Assembly (NCBI GenBank): GCA_034926225.1
Contig: JAYFRF010000013.1
Location: 62,001-126,000 of the forward strand
DNA length: 64,000 nucleotides
Direction of reading: 5' to 3'
Source of the DNA: JAAZKA01 sp034926225
GTDB lineage: Bacteria; Bacillota; Clostridia; Oscillospirales; QAMX01
The notes below the pieces were generated by a model. That model was not told the DNA's origin. It made no database searches and saw nothing but the letters and a program-made list of their open reading frames with translations. Of the stretch, positions 16,816-26,266 are shown one piece after another. Position 1 is the first letter of the stretch; every line of letters begins with the position of its first letter. A program made the position numbers and the translations under genes.

Positions 16816-16892
16816 TGGTAGCGGCAGTTGGATTCGAACCCACGACCGTACGGGTATGAACCGTATGCTCTAGCCAGCTGAGCTATGCCGCC
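16816..16892 (-). tRNA. tRNA-Met (CAT), elongator type
   Basis: 77 bases with encoded CCA. It begins GGCGGCATAGCTCAGC; the anticodon stem TACGG/CCGTA closes loop TTCATAC (anticodon CAT). The paired first position and overall sequence fit elongator Met rather than initiator; a lysidine-modified Ile tRNA is not excluded. First gene of the cluster. Confidence 0.94.
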
Positions 16893-16940
16893 TTTTTATG
16901 CTTTGTGCGAGACATTGTTGTCTCACACATTGCGGGATTC

Positions 16941-16969
16941 AGTATAGCATAAAGAGCACACTTTGTCAA
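16941..16969 (-). promoter_or_regulatory. Promoter of the tRNA Met-Glu-Val cluster
   Basis: Minus strand: TTGACA (16964-16969), a 17-bp spacer, TATACT (16941-16946), about 50 bases upstream of tRNA-Met. A near-consensus sigma-A promoter for a stable RNA operon. Confidence 0.85.
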
Positions 16970-17016
16970 GGGCTATTTTCACTTGGCTCGACAAATTTTT
17001 CAAAAGGCGTGGGGTT

Positions 17017-17379
17017 TTAGTTGTGCTGACGACGAAGCGCGTTGTAAGTATTGTAATCGGTACTGCCGTCGCGGATGGTGACGAGCTCGCGGGAACCGTC
17101 CTGGTATTCAAGGGAGAAGGTTGTCACGCCGTTCGCACGGTTTTTCAGACGGGTCTTCTCGTCCTCGAAGATTTCCGCACCAACCAGGCGGCGGGCATCC
17201 TTCTTTTGACCGGCGCATATGAGGAGATAGCCGACAGCTACGAGTGCGATGAGGAGAATGACCGCACCGACGAGTGCTTGGCCGCTGTAGGAGGGGAGAT
17301 CGATCGCGATGAGGATGAAAAAGATTGCAATCATGGCAACGGAAACGGAGTTGGTGGGCAGACGGCGGCGTTTGGACAT
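17017..17379 (-). CDS. Small membrane protein with cytosolic C-terminal domain
   Basis: 120 residues: a basic N-terminus (MSKRRRLP), two membrane helices (VAMIAIFFILIAIDLP and LVGAVILLIALVAVGYLLI), then a hydrophilic tail of about 60 residues (FSLEYQDGSRELVTIRDGS). Not recognised. It starts 30 bases after the giant helicase ends, on the same strand, with RBS AGGAAGGAG, so the two are probably cotranscribed. The gap to the tRNA promoter is short. Confidence 0.75.
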   Translation of the reverse strand: MSKRRRLPTNSVSVAMIAIFFILIAIDLPSYSGQALVGAVILLIALVAVGYLLICAGQKKDARRLVGAEIFEDEKTRLKNRANGVTTFSLEYQDGSRELVTIRDGSTDYNTYNALRRQHN

Positions 17380-17409
17380 GAGGAAGGCTCCTTCCTATAT
17401 CGTTTGTAA

Positions 17410-20400
17410 TCAAGTTTCCCGGCCTACGGAGACGCGATCCCCATCGACGACAATGTAGCCGCGGCCGATAGCCGCTTGAATACCGCTGCGGACAAAGGGG
17501 ACAATGGCGGAGGTCAGACGCGTATAGCCAAACAGCGCGGCAACGGTGCGCTCCAGGTCGGACATATCCATGCCGAGCTGCCGGGAGAGGATGTCATGCG
17601 CGGCGGCGGCGAGCTCCTGCGGGGGGATGTCTTCCATGGCACGGCGTGCGGCATCGGGTCCGGAGGGGACGCGAAAGGTTTTATAGACGGTGCTGTCCTG
17701 TGTGGGCAGCCAGTAGAAGACGCGGTCGTCAGCATGGGTGACGGGGATATCGAGCTCTGCCAGCAGCTCGTCAAAGCGGCGGTCGATACGCGCACCGGCG
17801 CGGGAAATGCCCCAGGCATCGAGGACACGTCGGCGGAGCGCGTCGCGCTCGATGGGCGCTTCGGCGGCGAGGACGCGATTGATTTGCGCCTTGATCGTAC
17901 GGGCGCGGCGGGGCTGAGCAAACTCCTGCGAATCACCGAAGCCGGCTGTAACGCGGTCGAGGGAGGCAATGCGGTAGATGTCGGGCTTTTTCTCTATGCG
18001 GGGAGCTGGTGCTACGCGGGGGAGATCGGCGATGGAAGCAATTTTGGGCTGTTTGTCGGCGGAGTCGAGGGAGCTGGGAGCAAGGCGTCCGGGGGTTTCC
18101 GTGGCTGTTTCACTGAGGATTTCGCGGACAGTAGCACGGATACGCATCAATTCCTTTTCCGGGTTTTCCCACCAGTCGAGCGCCCAGACGTGGTGAATAC
18201 GCCAGCCGAGGGAGCCGAGTACACCAGTCTGAACGATGTCGCGGTCACGGGCGGTACAGGCTCCGTCGCGGCGGGCATTATCGACGAGGATGCCGAGAAC
18301 ATAGGTGTCGGGATGCTCGGGGTGGACGATGCCGACGTCGATTTTAAAGGCGGACGCGCCGATGTTGGTACGGGTCTCGTAACCGAGCGAGCCGAGGGAA
18401 TCGGCGATGGAGGCGACGAGGGGGTCTGGCTCCTCGCGTCGGACGGAGAGAGCGGCGCTACCGCGCATGGCGAACTCGAGGAAAGCACGCAGGGCGAGCA
18501 CGCCGTCGGAGCGAACGCGGGAGAGATCGATCTGCTCGGGACGCAGGACGGAGAAGACGAGCATCTCACAGCGCGCGCGGGATACGGCGACATTTAAACG
18601 CCGCCAGCCGCCGTCACGGTTGAGGGGCCCGAAGTTATAGGTAACCGTGCCGCGCTCATCCGGTCCGTAGCCGACAGAGAAAAGGATGATGTCACGCTCG
18701 TCGCCCTGAACGTTTTCCAGATTTTTGATGAAGACCGGCTCATGACTTGCACTGTTCTGCTCGTCGAGAGCAGGGTCAAGGGCGAATTCGGCGGACAGGA
18801 GGTCTTCAATCAGGTTTTGCTGCACGAGACTGAAGGTGACGACGCCCATGCTGAGGGCTTTTTGCTGCGGATCGCGCATGCGGCGGACGATTTCTTGGAC
18901 GACAGCTTCGGCTTCGGCACGGTTTTGCTTGGTTTTCGCGCGGTCGTAGAAACCTTCGACGGGGATGTGCGTCACCCGGCTCTCGAGATCGTTCGGGGAG
19001 GGGAAGGTATAAAGGCGGTTATCATAGAAACGGCGGTTGGAGAAAGAAATCAGACTTTCATGCCGGGAACGGTAGTGCCAACGAAGGGCAGTCTGCGGCA
19101 TATCGAGCGCCATGCAGTCGTCGAGGACGCTTTCCAGGTCTTCATGGTCAATGTTGTCCTCGTCGATGCGGTTGGTATTAAAGAACGAAGTCGGCGGGAG
19201 CTGACGCGGGTCTCCTACGACGACGAGGGAGCGTCCGCGGGCAATAGCGCCGACGGCTTCGCAAGTGGGCATCTGGGAGGCTTCGTCGAAGATGACAAGA
19301 TCGAACTTGGGGAAGGAGGGATCGATGTACTGCGCGGCGGAGATGGGCGACATTAGCATACAGGGCGCGAGTCTCGGTAAAAGGTTCGGAATCTGGGAAA
19401 ACAGGCGGCGAATAGAGAGGGCGCGTCCGCCGCTCTTAATGGCACGGCGGAGGATGGCGATCTCGGACGAGGAGGCCGCATCGGCGCCGGCGGCGGGGAT
19501 GCGGGAAGAAAGAGCGGCGATCAGCTCATGGCGGGTCAGCTGTTCGAATTCGGCGGCCGTTTCCCGGTAACGGGCGAGCTTTTGCTCAAAGAGAGGGCCG
19601 TTAAAGCCGTCAAGGGCATGCTCCCGCGCGGCGATTTCGAAGGCGAGGCCGGATGCAACGGAGCGCGACAGAGCGGGCAGCGTATCGGAGGGGGCAAGGC
19701 GTCCATCCTCGAGGGCTTCGGCGAGGGAGGAAAGCCCATCGGTACACAAAGAGGTCCGTAAGACAAGCCATGCGCTCCAGTCGCGCAGGTGTTCGAGAGC
19801 GCCTGCCCAGCGGTTGACGGCATCGAGCGTGGCGGAAACCCAAGGGGTACGGATATGGAGGGGGTTGGGATCGACGCCACAGAGGACGGTCATGCGCTGT
19901 GCATAGACGGAGATACGGTCGAAATTGGCGGCAAAGGCTTCGAGCGCGGCGCCAAAACGGATGCGGAAGGCATCCGCATTGGCGAAGACATCGCGTTCCA
20001 TCGCATCGAGTGCGGATGCGCGTCGGGCGGCGTCGGGGCAGAGGATTTGCAGCGCCGTTGACAGGACGGATGCCTGCTCAAAGGCACGCTCGAGGCTATC
20101 CCAGTTGGGGGAGCCGTTGTTCCAAAGCAGGCCGAAGATCGGCTCGAAGATGGATGCGGTGACGCCTACCTCGGCGGTACGATCGTGATATTCGGCAATG
20201 TCACGCAGGGCGATATCGACAGCGGCCGGGGATATATCCAGAGAGACAGGATCCCGGGCGATACGCTTAAGGGATTTTAAAACTTTGGCGCGGCCGAGCG
20301 CTTTCTTCAAGAACCAGCCGGATTCGGCTTCTCGCAGATCGCGCTGCGTGGATATCGCGTCAAACATGAGCGCGGTGTCATAAAAATGGGTGAGGATGGA

Positions 20401-23253
20401 ATGCCGCAGGGTGTCGCGGCGTCGGCCGGAGACACAGACGGCGACAAACCGCTGGCGGAGTAGGGAAAGATCGCGATTGAGGACAAGACCGGCGGGCATC
20501 ACATCAATGGAGGACAGCGCACGGGCAAGATTGACGAGCGCGGACAGCTGTTCGAAGGAAAATTGGTCAACGGAAGTCTCGACGAGTCCGAGAGAAGCGG
20601 TCAGGGCAAGCGCACGCGAAGAAAAGGAGTTCAGCACCTCGGCATAACCGGTTAAAAGCTCGGCGAGATCCGCGCGTAGCTTTTGTGTATAGGTAACGCG
20701 GGTGAATTCGGAGAGCGGATGCTTATGGATACTGCCGAGCATGGAACCGACGGCATCGCACTGTGAGGCAAGCTCGCGCCAATGCGAATAGCGTTCGGCG
20801 GACAGCTCGCTGAGAGTACCATCGGGAAACTTTATCAGATCAGGGTAGTCGCGGTACTGTTCCAGCGCGGCGATGGCGTCATAGAGGGACAGACCGCAGG
20901 GGTAGACCTTATGTAAGGCATGCACGACGGCATTGAGGGAGTCCCGTTGGGCGCGGAGGCGGTCAGCTGCGGCGGCATAGGTTTCCGGCGGCTGGATACG
21001 GCCGACGGAGAGGGCAGCGTCGAGCTTATTCAATACGTCACGCTTTTTCGCTTTATTGGAGTGGAGCTCCAGGCAAAACGGGTCAAGGCCGACGGATGCA
21101 AGCCGGCGCTGTACAACGGAGAGCGCCGCCTGTTTTTCGGCGATAAAAAGTATCGTTTTCCCTTGATAAAGGGCGTTTGCGATCATATTGGTGATGGTCT
21201 GCGACTTGCCGGTACCGGGCGGACCGTGGAGGACGAAGCTTTGGCCCTGCCCCGCCGCCATGACCGCTGCGAGTTGGGAGGAGTCCGCGCTCATGACGAC
21301 GGCGAGGTCGGACGGCGCGACGGTATCATCGAGAGTGCGAGGGTTTTCAAAATACGTATCGGGATTCCACTCGAGTCTGCCGGACTCCAGCGAACGTGCG
21401 ACGAGGTTTTCCCGCAGCTCTCCCGCGCGGTGGCGCAGATCATTCCACATAATAAACTGCGAGAAAGAGAAGACACCGAGGTATGCCGATTCCTCAACGT
21501 CCCAGCGCTTTTGATTGATAATGGCGCGGCGGAGAAGGGTGAAAATTTTAGAAAGATCGACACCGTTGTCATCCATCGGAACGGGATCAAGTCCGTCGAC
21601 GCGGATATCGTAGTCGGCACGCAAAAGTTCGAGGAGAGTGATGTTGACAGCAGGCTCGTCGTCGCGAATTCTGACACAAAAGCCGCTTTTCCCAGCGGAT
21701 TTACGGACGATTTCGGCCGGAATCAGAAGGATCGGCGCGCGTCTTGCCGGGGACGCTGGCGCGTCGGATTCATACCAGCGCAGAAAACCGAGGGCAAAGT
21801 AGAGCGTGTTCGCGCCGTTTTCCTCAAGGCTTGTACGCGCGGCACGGTAAAGCGATACCACACGGTCGCGTGTTTCACCCTCCGACAATGCGGAGCGCAG
21901 ACGCTTAGATGCAAACTCTGCGTCGAGCAGGGCGATGTGTTCAGGGGCCAGCGGGGCGTCGATCTCCATGGCCTCGATGTCGTCCGGGCGCGGCAGGAGG
22001 GAGAACTCGGTCCCGTCTGCAAGAGCATCCTCCAGCTTATGCAAGCCGTGGACGGTCAGCGGTAGAGAGGTTTTCGTCGAGCGAAAGTTGAGAAGCGAGT
22101 TACGCAGCGAAAGATCTAAAAGCTTGCGTTCCCAAAGCTGTAAGCGAGTCAAGCCGCCGGACGCGGATGGCTCCGCCGTATCGTAGGAGGCAACCGGCTT
22201 CGGAGGCGTGTCAAAGGCGGACATGCCGGTGACAGTCGGACTCGCGGCTTCCTCCACACGCAGCGGAATCGGACGGATACCGCCGACCCGTGCGCGGAAA
22301 ACGTCGACAAAGAACAGGAAGTCACCGTTTCCCGCGAGTCTGCGTTCGGCATCCTTGCAGGCGTCTTCAAAGGTACCCTTCATGCCGTCCGCCATGTGCG
22401 TGGCCTCGACGACGCAGAGTTCGGCCATACCTTCGGCTATCCGCTTTGTCAGAAGCGTTTCGTCATCCTGCACCGCTTCGGAAAAGCTTTCCTCATCGAG
22501 CCATGCGCCGAGGCAGGCATGACCCCGGAACACGACGATCAGCGGCCGCAGTCCCGCAAATTCGAGACAGGAGGCCGCAAGGAGTGTAAAATCAAGACAG
22601 GTGGCAAATCGGGAGGATAAAATCGTGTCGCAAAGGCGGATGCGCTGACCGGAATCCTCAAAACTTGCGGGAGGCGCACAGTAGGCGATACGCTGCGCAC
22701 GGATCGCGGAGAAGATGGCGGCGACCTGCGTGCGGGCGGCAGCCGGGGAGCCTGACTGGTAGCCGGTAAAGGCGGAGCTGCCGGTCCAGGAGGCTAAAAG
22801 CGCCGACGCGCTGCGGACGAGTTCGGCGACGGCGGGGTGATTGGGCGTGACGAAGGCCGCAAGCATTTCGGGGGTCGCCGCGCTGCCGCTCCACTCGTCG
22901 CGGGCAAGGAGCGTGATGGGGCGGTCAAGCGTAGCAAGCGTCTGTTCCTCCGCGTCGACGAGAGAAAAATGCAGGGTTGCTTCGGTGCGTTCCGTGAGAG
23001 AAAACAGGAACTCCGGCAATGGGGAGAGAGCAAAGCCCTGCGCATCGTAGACCGCATGAGGTGCGACAGAATCGATATGGTAGGAAGCCGGTACTGAGAA
23101 GACAGGGTCGGAGGTAACCCGCAACTCAAGGTCTCGCAGCGTTTCCTCGGAATCGTTGCGGATGGTCAGCGCGCGGATCACAGGGACACGGTTTGCGTAT
23201 AGCGCATAGTTCAATGTAGACAGCAGGACACAGGATAGGATGGCGTTTTCCAT
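17410..23253 (-). CDS. Giant SF1 helicase with DUF4011, Vsr-like nuclease-fold region and DUF3320
   Basis: About 1,947 residues from ATG 23253 (MENAILSC, RBS GGGAG). Numbering below counts 26 residues further upstream. The N-terminal region has a transglutaminase-like block with Cys245 (ATCLDF) and His271 (GHACLGAWL). DUF4011 lies at about 395-600. Helicase motifs: Walker A GPPGTGKS at 703-710, Walker B VIFDEAS near 1346-1352, GDPRQLPP, ENVQGDERD and NVAVSRAR near 1583. A Vsr-like (MTES_1575-type) region at 1635-1740 keeps FKIDVG and the ARDRD helix, but the usual ECDG-type turn reads LVDN, losing an expected acidic residue. DUF3320 is at about 1810-1973. It should act on nucleic acid in the cytosol. 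Similar large helicase-nuclease proteins are linked to genome defence, but nothing here proves that. It has its own promoter and a small membrane protein follows. Confidence 0.92.
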   Translation of the reverse strand: MENAILSCVLLSTLNYALYANRVPVIRALTIRNDSEETLRDLELRVTSDPVFSVPASYHIDSVAPHAVYDAQGFALSPLPEFLFSLTERTEATLHFSLVDAEEQTLATLDRPITLLARDEWSGSAATPEMLAAFVTPNHPAVAELVRSASALLASWTGSSAFTGYQSGSPAAARTQVAAIFSAIRAQRIAYCAPPASFEDSGQRIRLCDTILSSRFATCLDFTLLAASCLEFAGLRPLIVVFRGHACLGAWLDEESFSEAVQDDETLLTKRIAEGMAELCVVEATHMADGMKGTFEDACKDAERRLAGNGDFLFFVDVFRARVGGIRPIPLRVEEAASPTVTGMSAFDTPPKPVASYDTAEPSASGGLTRLQLWERKLLDLSLRNSLLNFRSTKTSLPLTVHGLHKLEDALADGTEFSLLPRPDDIEAMEIDAPLAPEHIALLDAEFASKRLRSALSEGETRDRVVSLYRAARTSLEENGANTLYFALGFLRWYESDAPASPARRAPILLIPAEIVRKSAGKSGFCVRIRDDEPAVNITLLELLRADYDIRVDGLDPVPMDDNGVDLSKIFTLLRRAIINQKRWDVEESAYLGVFSFSQFIMWNDLRHRAGELRENLVARSLESGRLEWNPDTYFENPRTLDDTVAPSDLAVVMSADSSQLAAVMAAGQGQSFVLHGPPGTGKSQTITNMIANALYQGKTILFIAEKQAALSVVQRRLASVGLDPFCLELHSNKAKKRDVLNKLDAALSVGRIQPPETYAAAADRLRAQRDSLNAVVHALHKVYPCGLSLYDAIAALEQYRDYPDLIKFPDGTLSELSAERYSHWRELASQCDAVGSMLGSIHKHPLSEFTRVTYTQKLRADLAELLTGYAEVLNSFSSRALALTASLGLVETSVDQFSFEQLSALVNLARALSSIDVMPAGLVLNRDLSLLRQRFVAVCVSGRRRDTLRHSILTHFYDTALMFDAISTQRDLREAESGWFLKKALGRAKVLKSLKRIARDPVSLDISPAAVDIALRDIAEYHDRTAEVGVTASIFEPIFGLLWNNGSPNWDSLERAFEQASVLSTALQILCPDAARRASALDAMERDVFANADAFRIRFGAALEAFAANFDRISVYAQRMTVLCGVDPNPLHIRTPWVSATLDAVNRWAGALEHLRDWSAWLVLRTSLCTDGLSSLAEALEDGRLAPSDTLPALSRSVASGLAFEIAAREHALDGFNGPLFEQKLARYRETAAEFEQLTRHELIAALSSRIPAAGADAASSSEIAILRRAIKSGGRALSIRRLFSQIPNLLPRLAPCMLMSPISAAQYIDPSFPKFDLVIFDEASQMPTCEAVGAIARGRSLVVVGDPRQLPPTSFFNTNRIDEDNIDHEDLESVLDDCMALDMPQTALRWHYRSRHESLISFSNRRFYDNRLYTFPSPNDLESRVTHIPVEGFYDRAKTKQNRAEAEAVVQEIVRRMRDPQQKALSMGVVTFSLVQQNLIEDLLSAEFALDPALDEQNSASHEPVFIKNLENVQGDERDIILFSVGYGPDERGTVTYNFGPLNRDGGWRRLNVAVSRARCEMLVFSVLRPEQIDLSRVRSDGVLALRAFLEFAMRGSAALSVRREEPDPLVASIADSLGSLGYETRTNIGASAFKIDVGIVHPEHPDTYVLGILVDNARRDGACTARDRDIVQTGVLGSLGWRIHHVWALDWWENPEKELMRIRATVREILSETATETPGRLAPSSLDSADKQPKIASIADLPRVAPAPRIEKKPDIYRIASLDRVTAGFGDSQEFAQPRRARTIKAQINRVLAAEAPIERDALRRRVLDAWGISRAGARIDRRFDELLAELDIPVTHADDRVFYWLPTQDSTVYKTFRVPSGPDAARRAMEDIPPQELAAAAHDILSRQLGMDMSDLERTVAALFGYTRLTSAIVPFVRSGIQAAIGRGYIVVDGDRVSVGRET

Positions 23254-23292
23254 AACATGCTCCCGATTCCAAATGTGTATTAGATACTTTCG

Positions 23293-23321
23293 ATTATACT
23301 TCGGGAGAAACGTATTATCAA
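23293..23321 (-). promoter_or_regulatory. Sigma-A promoter of the giant helicase gene
   Basis: Minus strand: TTGATA (23316-23321), a 17-bp spacer, TATAAT (23293-23298), about 40 bases upstream of ATG 23253. This supports the shorter start and an independent transcription unit. Confidence 0.8.
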
Positions 23322-23391
23322 TGCAATTCACAGAGAATTAGCAATTTGGAACGATAAATTCACAATTTACAGGTAGTATATGAATTGCATG

Positions 23392-23427
23392 AAAAAAGGA
23401 ACGCTCTGCAAGATGAGCGAGCGTTCC
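23392..23427 (-). terminator. Terminator of the yloU-yloV unit
   Basis: On the minus strand GGAACGCTC, a 12-base loop, GAGCGTTCC and six T, right after the DAK-domain gene. Confidence 0.92.
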
Positions 23428-23436
23428 CGTAAGGCT

Positions 23437-25113
23437 TTATTCGGCGGAGATGATGTAATAATAGATCGGCTGACCGCCGTAGACGACGGAAACCTCAGCG
23501 TCGGGGCAGTCTCGGGCGAGCTGCGCGCGGACAGCGTCCGCGGCAGTCCCATCGACGCCCTTGCCGTAGAAGACGGTGATGTAGGAAAGCGACGACAGCT
23601 TTGCGATTTCCTTCGACAAACGCGCCACGGCATCTCGCTCACGGCGGTTCGTATCGACGAGACGGCCATCCATCAGGGAAAGGTAGTCTCCTTCACGGAT
23701 GCGGCGGTCATCGAGGACAGAATCGCGCGCGGCGTAGGTTAAGAGGGCGGTATGGGTATGGGAGAACGCGGCTTCCATCGCTTCCCGGTTTTCCTCAGGG
23801 CTGCGGTCGGTCTCATAGGCGAGCATCGCGGAGATGCCCTGCGGTACGGAAACGGTGGGCAGGACATAGAGGGTCTTCTGTGTCAGGGGAGCTGCCTGCT
23901 GCGCCGCCATGATGATGTTCTTGTTGTTCGGCAGCACAAAAACGACATCGGATGGAACGGATTCGACCGCTTGGAGGATATCCATCGTCGACGGGTTCAT
24001 CGTTTGACCGCCTTCGACAAGCGCATGGACGCCGAGATCGCGGAATACGGTGGCAAGACCTTCGCCGGCGACGACGGCGACGAACGCGACAGGCTCGCGC
24101 TCAGCGGGTGTCCCTGCTGCGGGTATTTCCGGTTCAGACGGCGCGGACTTGGCGGAATTTGTGCCGGAAAGCACCTTTTCGCTGTGCTGGATGCGCATGT
24201 TTTCGATTTTGATGCTGTCAAGGGAGCCGAAGGTGATCGCTTCCTCGATCGCCTGACCGGGATTGTTGGTATGGACATGCACCTTGATGATCTCGTCGTC
24301 GTCCACGACGACGACACAGTCGCCGATACCTTCCAAAAAACCGCGAAGGATGCCCGGTTCACGATTTCCCGTGCGGTTGACGATGAACTCGGTGCAGTAA
24401 GCGAAGCGAATCTCATCAGCGGAGAAGGCGGCCTGCGCAGACGCATGAGCGGGTTCCGCAACGGCTGCGGTGTCGGCAGAGATGCTTTCGTGCGGCTCGT
24501 CGCCACGCAGAACCTTGAGCATAGAGGAAAGCACGACTACCCAGCCCGCACCGCCGGCATCGACAACGCCCGCACGCGAGAGAACCGGATTTTGTGTGGT
24601 TGTCTCGTAAAGAGCCTTCTGAGCGGATTCAAAGGTTGAGGACAGTACCTCGAGCGGATCCGCGTTGGTTTCCGCGGCGATACGCGCGGATTCGGCGGAG
24701 ACACGGGCTACGGTGAGGATGGTGCCTTCGGTGGGTTTCATAACGGCGCGGTAGGCGGTGTCGGCGGCGCAGGCAAGGGCGTCGGCGAGCAGGACGCCGT
24801 CGGCGGAATCGTGCCCTTTAAAGGTTTTGGCAATACCGCGGAATAAAAGCGAAAGGATTACGCCGGAGTTGCCTCTGGCGCCGCGCAGGAGAGCCATGGC
24901 GGCCACATCGGCGATGGCGGAGAGGGATTCCTCATGTCGGTCTTCGAGAGCGCGTGCTGCGGCGCCGATGGTAAGTCCCATATTGGTACCGGTATCGCCG
25001 TCCGGCACGGGAAAAACGTTTAAATCGTTTAAACGCTGCTTGTTTTCATTGATTGCATACGCGGCCTCACGGATCATTGCCCGAAACAGCCGCCCGTCCA
25101 TTTTTACGTTCAC
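23437..25113 (-). CDS. DAK2-domain fatty acid kinase FakA / YloV family
   Basis: 558 residues. An N-terminal DAK2 (Dak phosphatase-type) kinase domain with the Mg-ATP motif NVFPVPDGDTGTNMG near 31-45 and RGARGNSGVILS; a middle domain with VVVVDDDEIIKVHVHTN; and a DegV-like C-terminal domain ending in an IYYYIISAE strand. In Firmicutes such proteins phosphorylate fatty acids bound by FakB partners for phospholipid synthesis; no FakB gene is seen here. GTG 25113 follows GGAGG at 10-base spacing. It is cotranscribed with the Asp23-family gene directly upstream, the conserved yloU-yloV order. Confidence 0.95.
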   Translation of the reverse strand: MNVKMDGRLFRAMIREAAYAINENKQRLNDLNVFPVPDGDTGTNMGLTIGAAARALEDRHEESLSAIADVAAMALLRGARGNSGVILSLLFRGIAKTFKGHDSADGVLLADALACAADTAYRAVMKPTEGTILTVARVSAESARIAAETNADPLEVLSSTFESAQKALYETTTQNPVLSRAGVVDAGGAGWVVVLSSMLKVLRGDEPHESISADTAAVAEPAHASAQAAFSADEIRFAYCTEFIVNRTGNREPGILRGFLEGIGDCVVVVDDDEIIKVHVHTNNPGQAIEEAITFGSLDSIKIENMRIQHSEKVLSGTNSAKSAPSEPEIPAAGTPAEREPVAFVAVVAGEGLATVFRDLGVHALVEGGQTMNPSTMDILQAVESVPSDVVFVLPNNKNIIMAAQQAAPLTQKTLYVLPTVSVPQGISAMLAYETDRSPEENREAMEAAFSHTHTALLTYAARDSVLDDRRIREGDYLSLMDGRLVDTNRRERDAVARLSKEIAKLSSLSYITVFYGKGVDGTAADAVRAQLARDCPDAEVSVVYGGQPIYYYIISAE

Positions 25114-25132
25114 TTTCTGCCGTCCTCCGTTT

Positions 25133-25480
25133 TTAGTCCGTCATAATGCCGTCGACACATAGGGTCACGTTATCAACAGTCACGCCGGTCAGTTTTTCGA
25201 CCTTGTAACGGATTTCGCTGATGATCGAGTTGCCGGTTGCCGCGATATTAATGCCGTGGCGCACGATGATGTGCAGCTCGATGGAGACAGCGCTGTCACG
25301 CACGGTGATACGCACGCCTTTTTTAAAGGCGTCGCGCTTTAACAGGTGGACAAGGCCGTCGGTTTTGTTGGTATATGCCATACCGCGGATGCCGAAGCAA
25401 TTGTTCGCGCATTCGCTGACGATGCCGGCGACGACGTCCTGAGAGATATCGATCATGCCGCGTTCGGTTAGAATCTTCAA
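25133..25480 (-). CDS. Asp23/Gls24 family protein (YloU-like)
   Basis: About 115 residues from TTG 25480 (AAAGGGG eight bases before); GTG 25489 is possible but too close to the RBS. It has the Asp23 core: GMIDISQDVVAGIVSECANNC, SIELHIIVRHGINI and VEKLTGVTVDNVTLCVDG. Members are small cytosolic or membrane-associated proteins tied to envelope stress. It is linked to the YloV-like gene, as in most Firmicutes. Confidence 0.93.
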   Translation of the reverse strand: MKILTERGMIDISQDVVAGIVSECANNCFGIRGMAYTNKTDGLVHLLKRDAFKKGVRITVRDSAVSIELHIIVRHGINIAATGNSIISEIRYKVEKLTGVTVDNVTLCVDGIMTD

Positions 25481-25508
25481 ATAAAACACCCCTTTACAGG
25501 AAATAGAC

Positions 25509-25583
25509 TAAGGACTAAGGGTGAAGGGTGAAAGACTAAAAAACGCATCTCTAGTTTCACCGTTCACCATTCACACTTAGCCC
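25509..25583. repeat. Palindromic intergenic repeat, copy A
   Basis: An imperfect inverted repeat: CTAAGGGTGAAGGGTGAAA on the left and TTTCACCGTTCACC, ATTCACACTTAG on the right around an AAAAAACGCATCT centre. The left arm and centre resemble the repeat at 26167-26238 (GGTGAAAGAC...AAAACGC). It runs to the stop of the SLOG gene, so it may act as its terminator. Confidence 0.7.
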
Positions 25584-26108
25584 TTAAACGGGATCTGCTT
25601 CGTCCGGCAGCAGAATATTGCGTACCGGACAGCCGACACGTAGCGCGTAGCTGACGGTATTGCGTGTTCCGCCGGGGGTACCATTGTATGCCGCGATGAC
25701 AAGCGAGGAACGGTCGACCATATATTGGTTGCGATACTGAAAGCAGGAACGGGAGTAATGGCTGCACAGTGTCGTCACACGGTCGCAGCGTTCGAGGGCG
25801 GTTAAAAACAGAGCGCGTTCCTCGTTTTGGAGGTTCCAGCCATATCCGTCAAAGGGCAGCGCGGCCTCGAGCAGGATGTCCGGATGCGCCTCCCGAAGCT
25901 CGGAGACGATCTCAGCGGCCCATAAATCAAACCCGATGCACATACCGGAGATAAAATGGCGGAAGCCTTTCTCATATACGGCATGGATAATGCGGGTGAG
26001 TGCTAAGAGCAGCGTGCTGGTCTCGGCGTTTACCCCGTAAATAAATGGGAACTTTTCCGGACGGTGGCCGGTAAAGCAGCAGGTTATCTCGTTATCGGTA
26101 CCGGGCAT
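25584..26108 (-). CDS. SLOG-family protein, YpsA/DUF1273-like
   Basis: 174 residues with the YpsA start CCFTGHRPEKFP, a Rossmann-like fold (HFISGMCIGFDLWAAEIV) and the later DRSSLVIAAYNGTPGGTRNTVSYA motif. SLOG proteins bind nucleotide-like ligands; YpsA affects cell division and stress in Bacillus, but the ligand is unknown. It is flanked on both sides by the palindromic repeats at 25509 and 26167. Confidence 0.9.
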   Translation of the reverse strand: MPGTDNEITCCFTGHRPEKFPFIYGVNAETSTLLLALTRIIHAVYEKGFRHFISGMCIGFDLWAAEIVSELREAHPDILLEAALPFDGYGWNLQNEERALFLTALERCDRVTTLCSHYSRSCFQYRNQYMVDRSSLVIAAYNGTPGGTRNTVSYALRVGCPVRNILLPDEADPV

Positions 26109-26166
26109 ATATCCGCGCCCCCTTTATTCTTCGCTTGTTTTCAGCGAATTATAATAGGCTTATGGG

Positions 26167-26238
26167 AGCTAAAAACGAAAGGTGAAAGACAGGGAAAACG
26201 CGTCCTCAAGTTTTTGTCCTTCACCTTTCGCTTTTAGC
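26167..26238. repeat. Palindromic intergenic repeat, copy B
   Basis: Arms AGCTAAAAACGAAAGGTGAA and, opposite, TTCACCTTTCGCTTTTAGC, around a 22-base centre (AGGGAAAACGCGTCCTC...). It is related to copy A by GGTGAAAGAC and AAAACGC. Probably a dispersed MITE/REP-like element that also acts as a terminator between 26108 and 26267. Confidence 0.72.
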
Positions 26239-26266
26239 GTATGATCGGACATACAGCTATTAAAAC

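Noticed and set aside
17476..18597. 373-codon open frame antisense to the helicase
   Set aside because: Low-complexity Gly/Asp/Glu/Ala-rich translation typical of a shadow of a GC-rich gene.
20920..22065. 381-codon open frame antisense to the helicase
   Set aside because: Same reasoning: no domain, no regulatory signals, covered by conserved helicase motifs.
23752..24639. 295-codon open frame antisense to the YloV/FakA-like gene
   Set aside because: The DAK2 and DegV-like domains on the minus strand are clear; this frame is a shadow.
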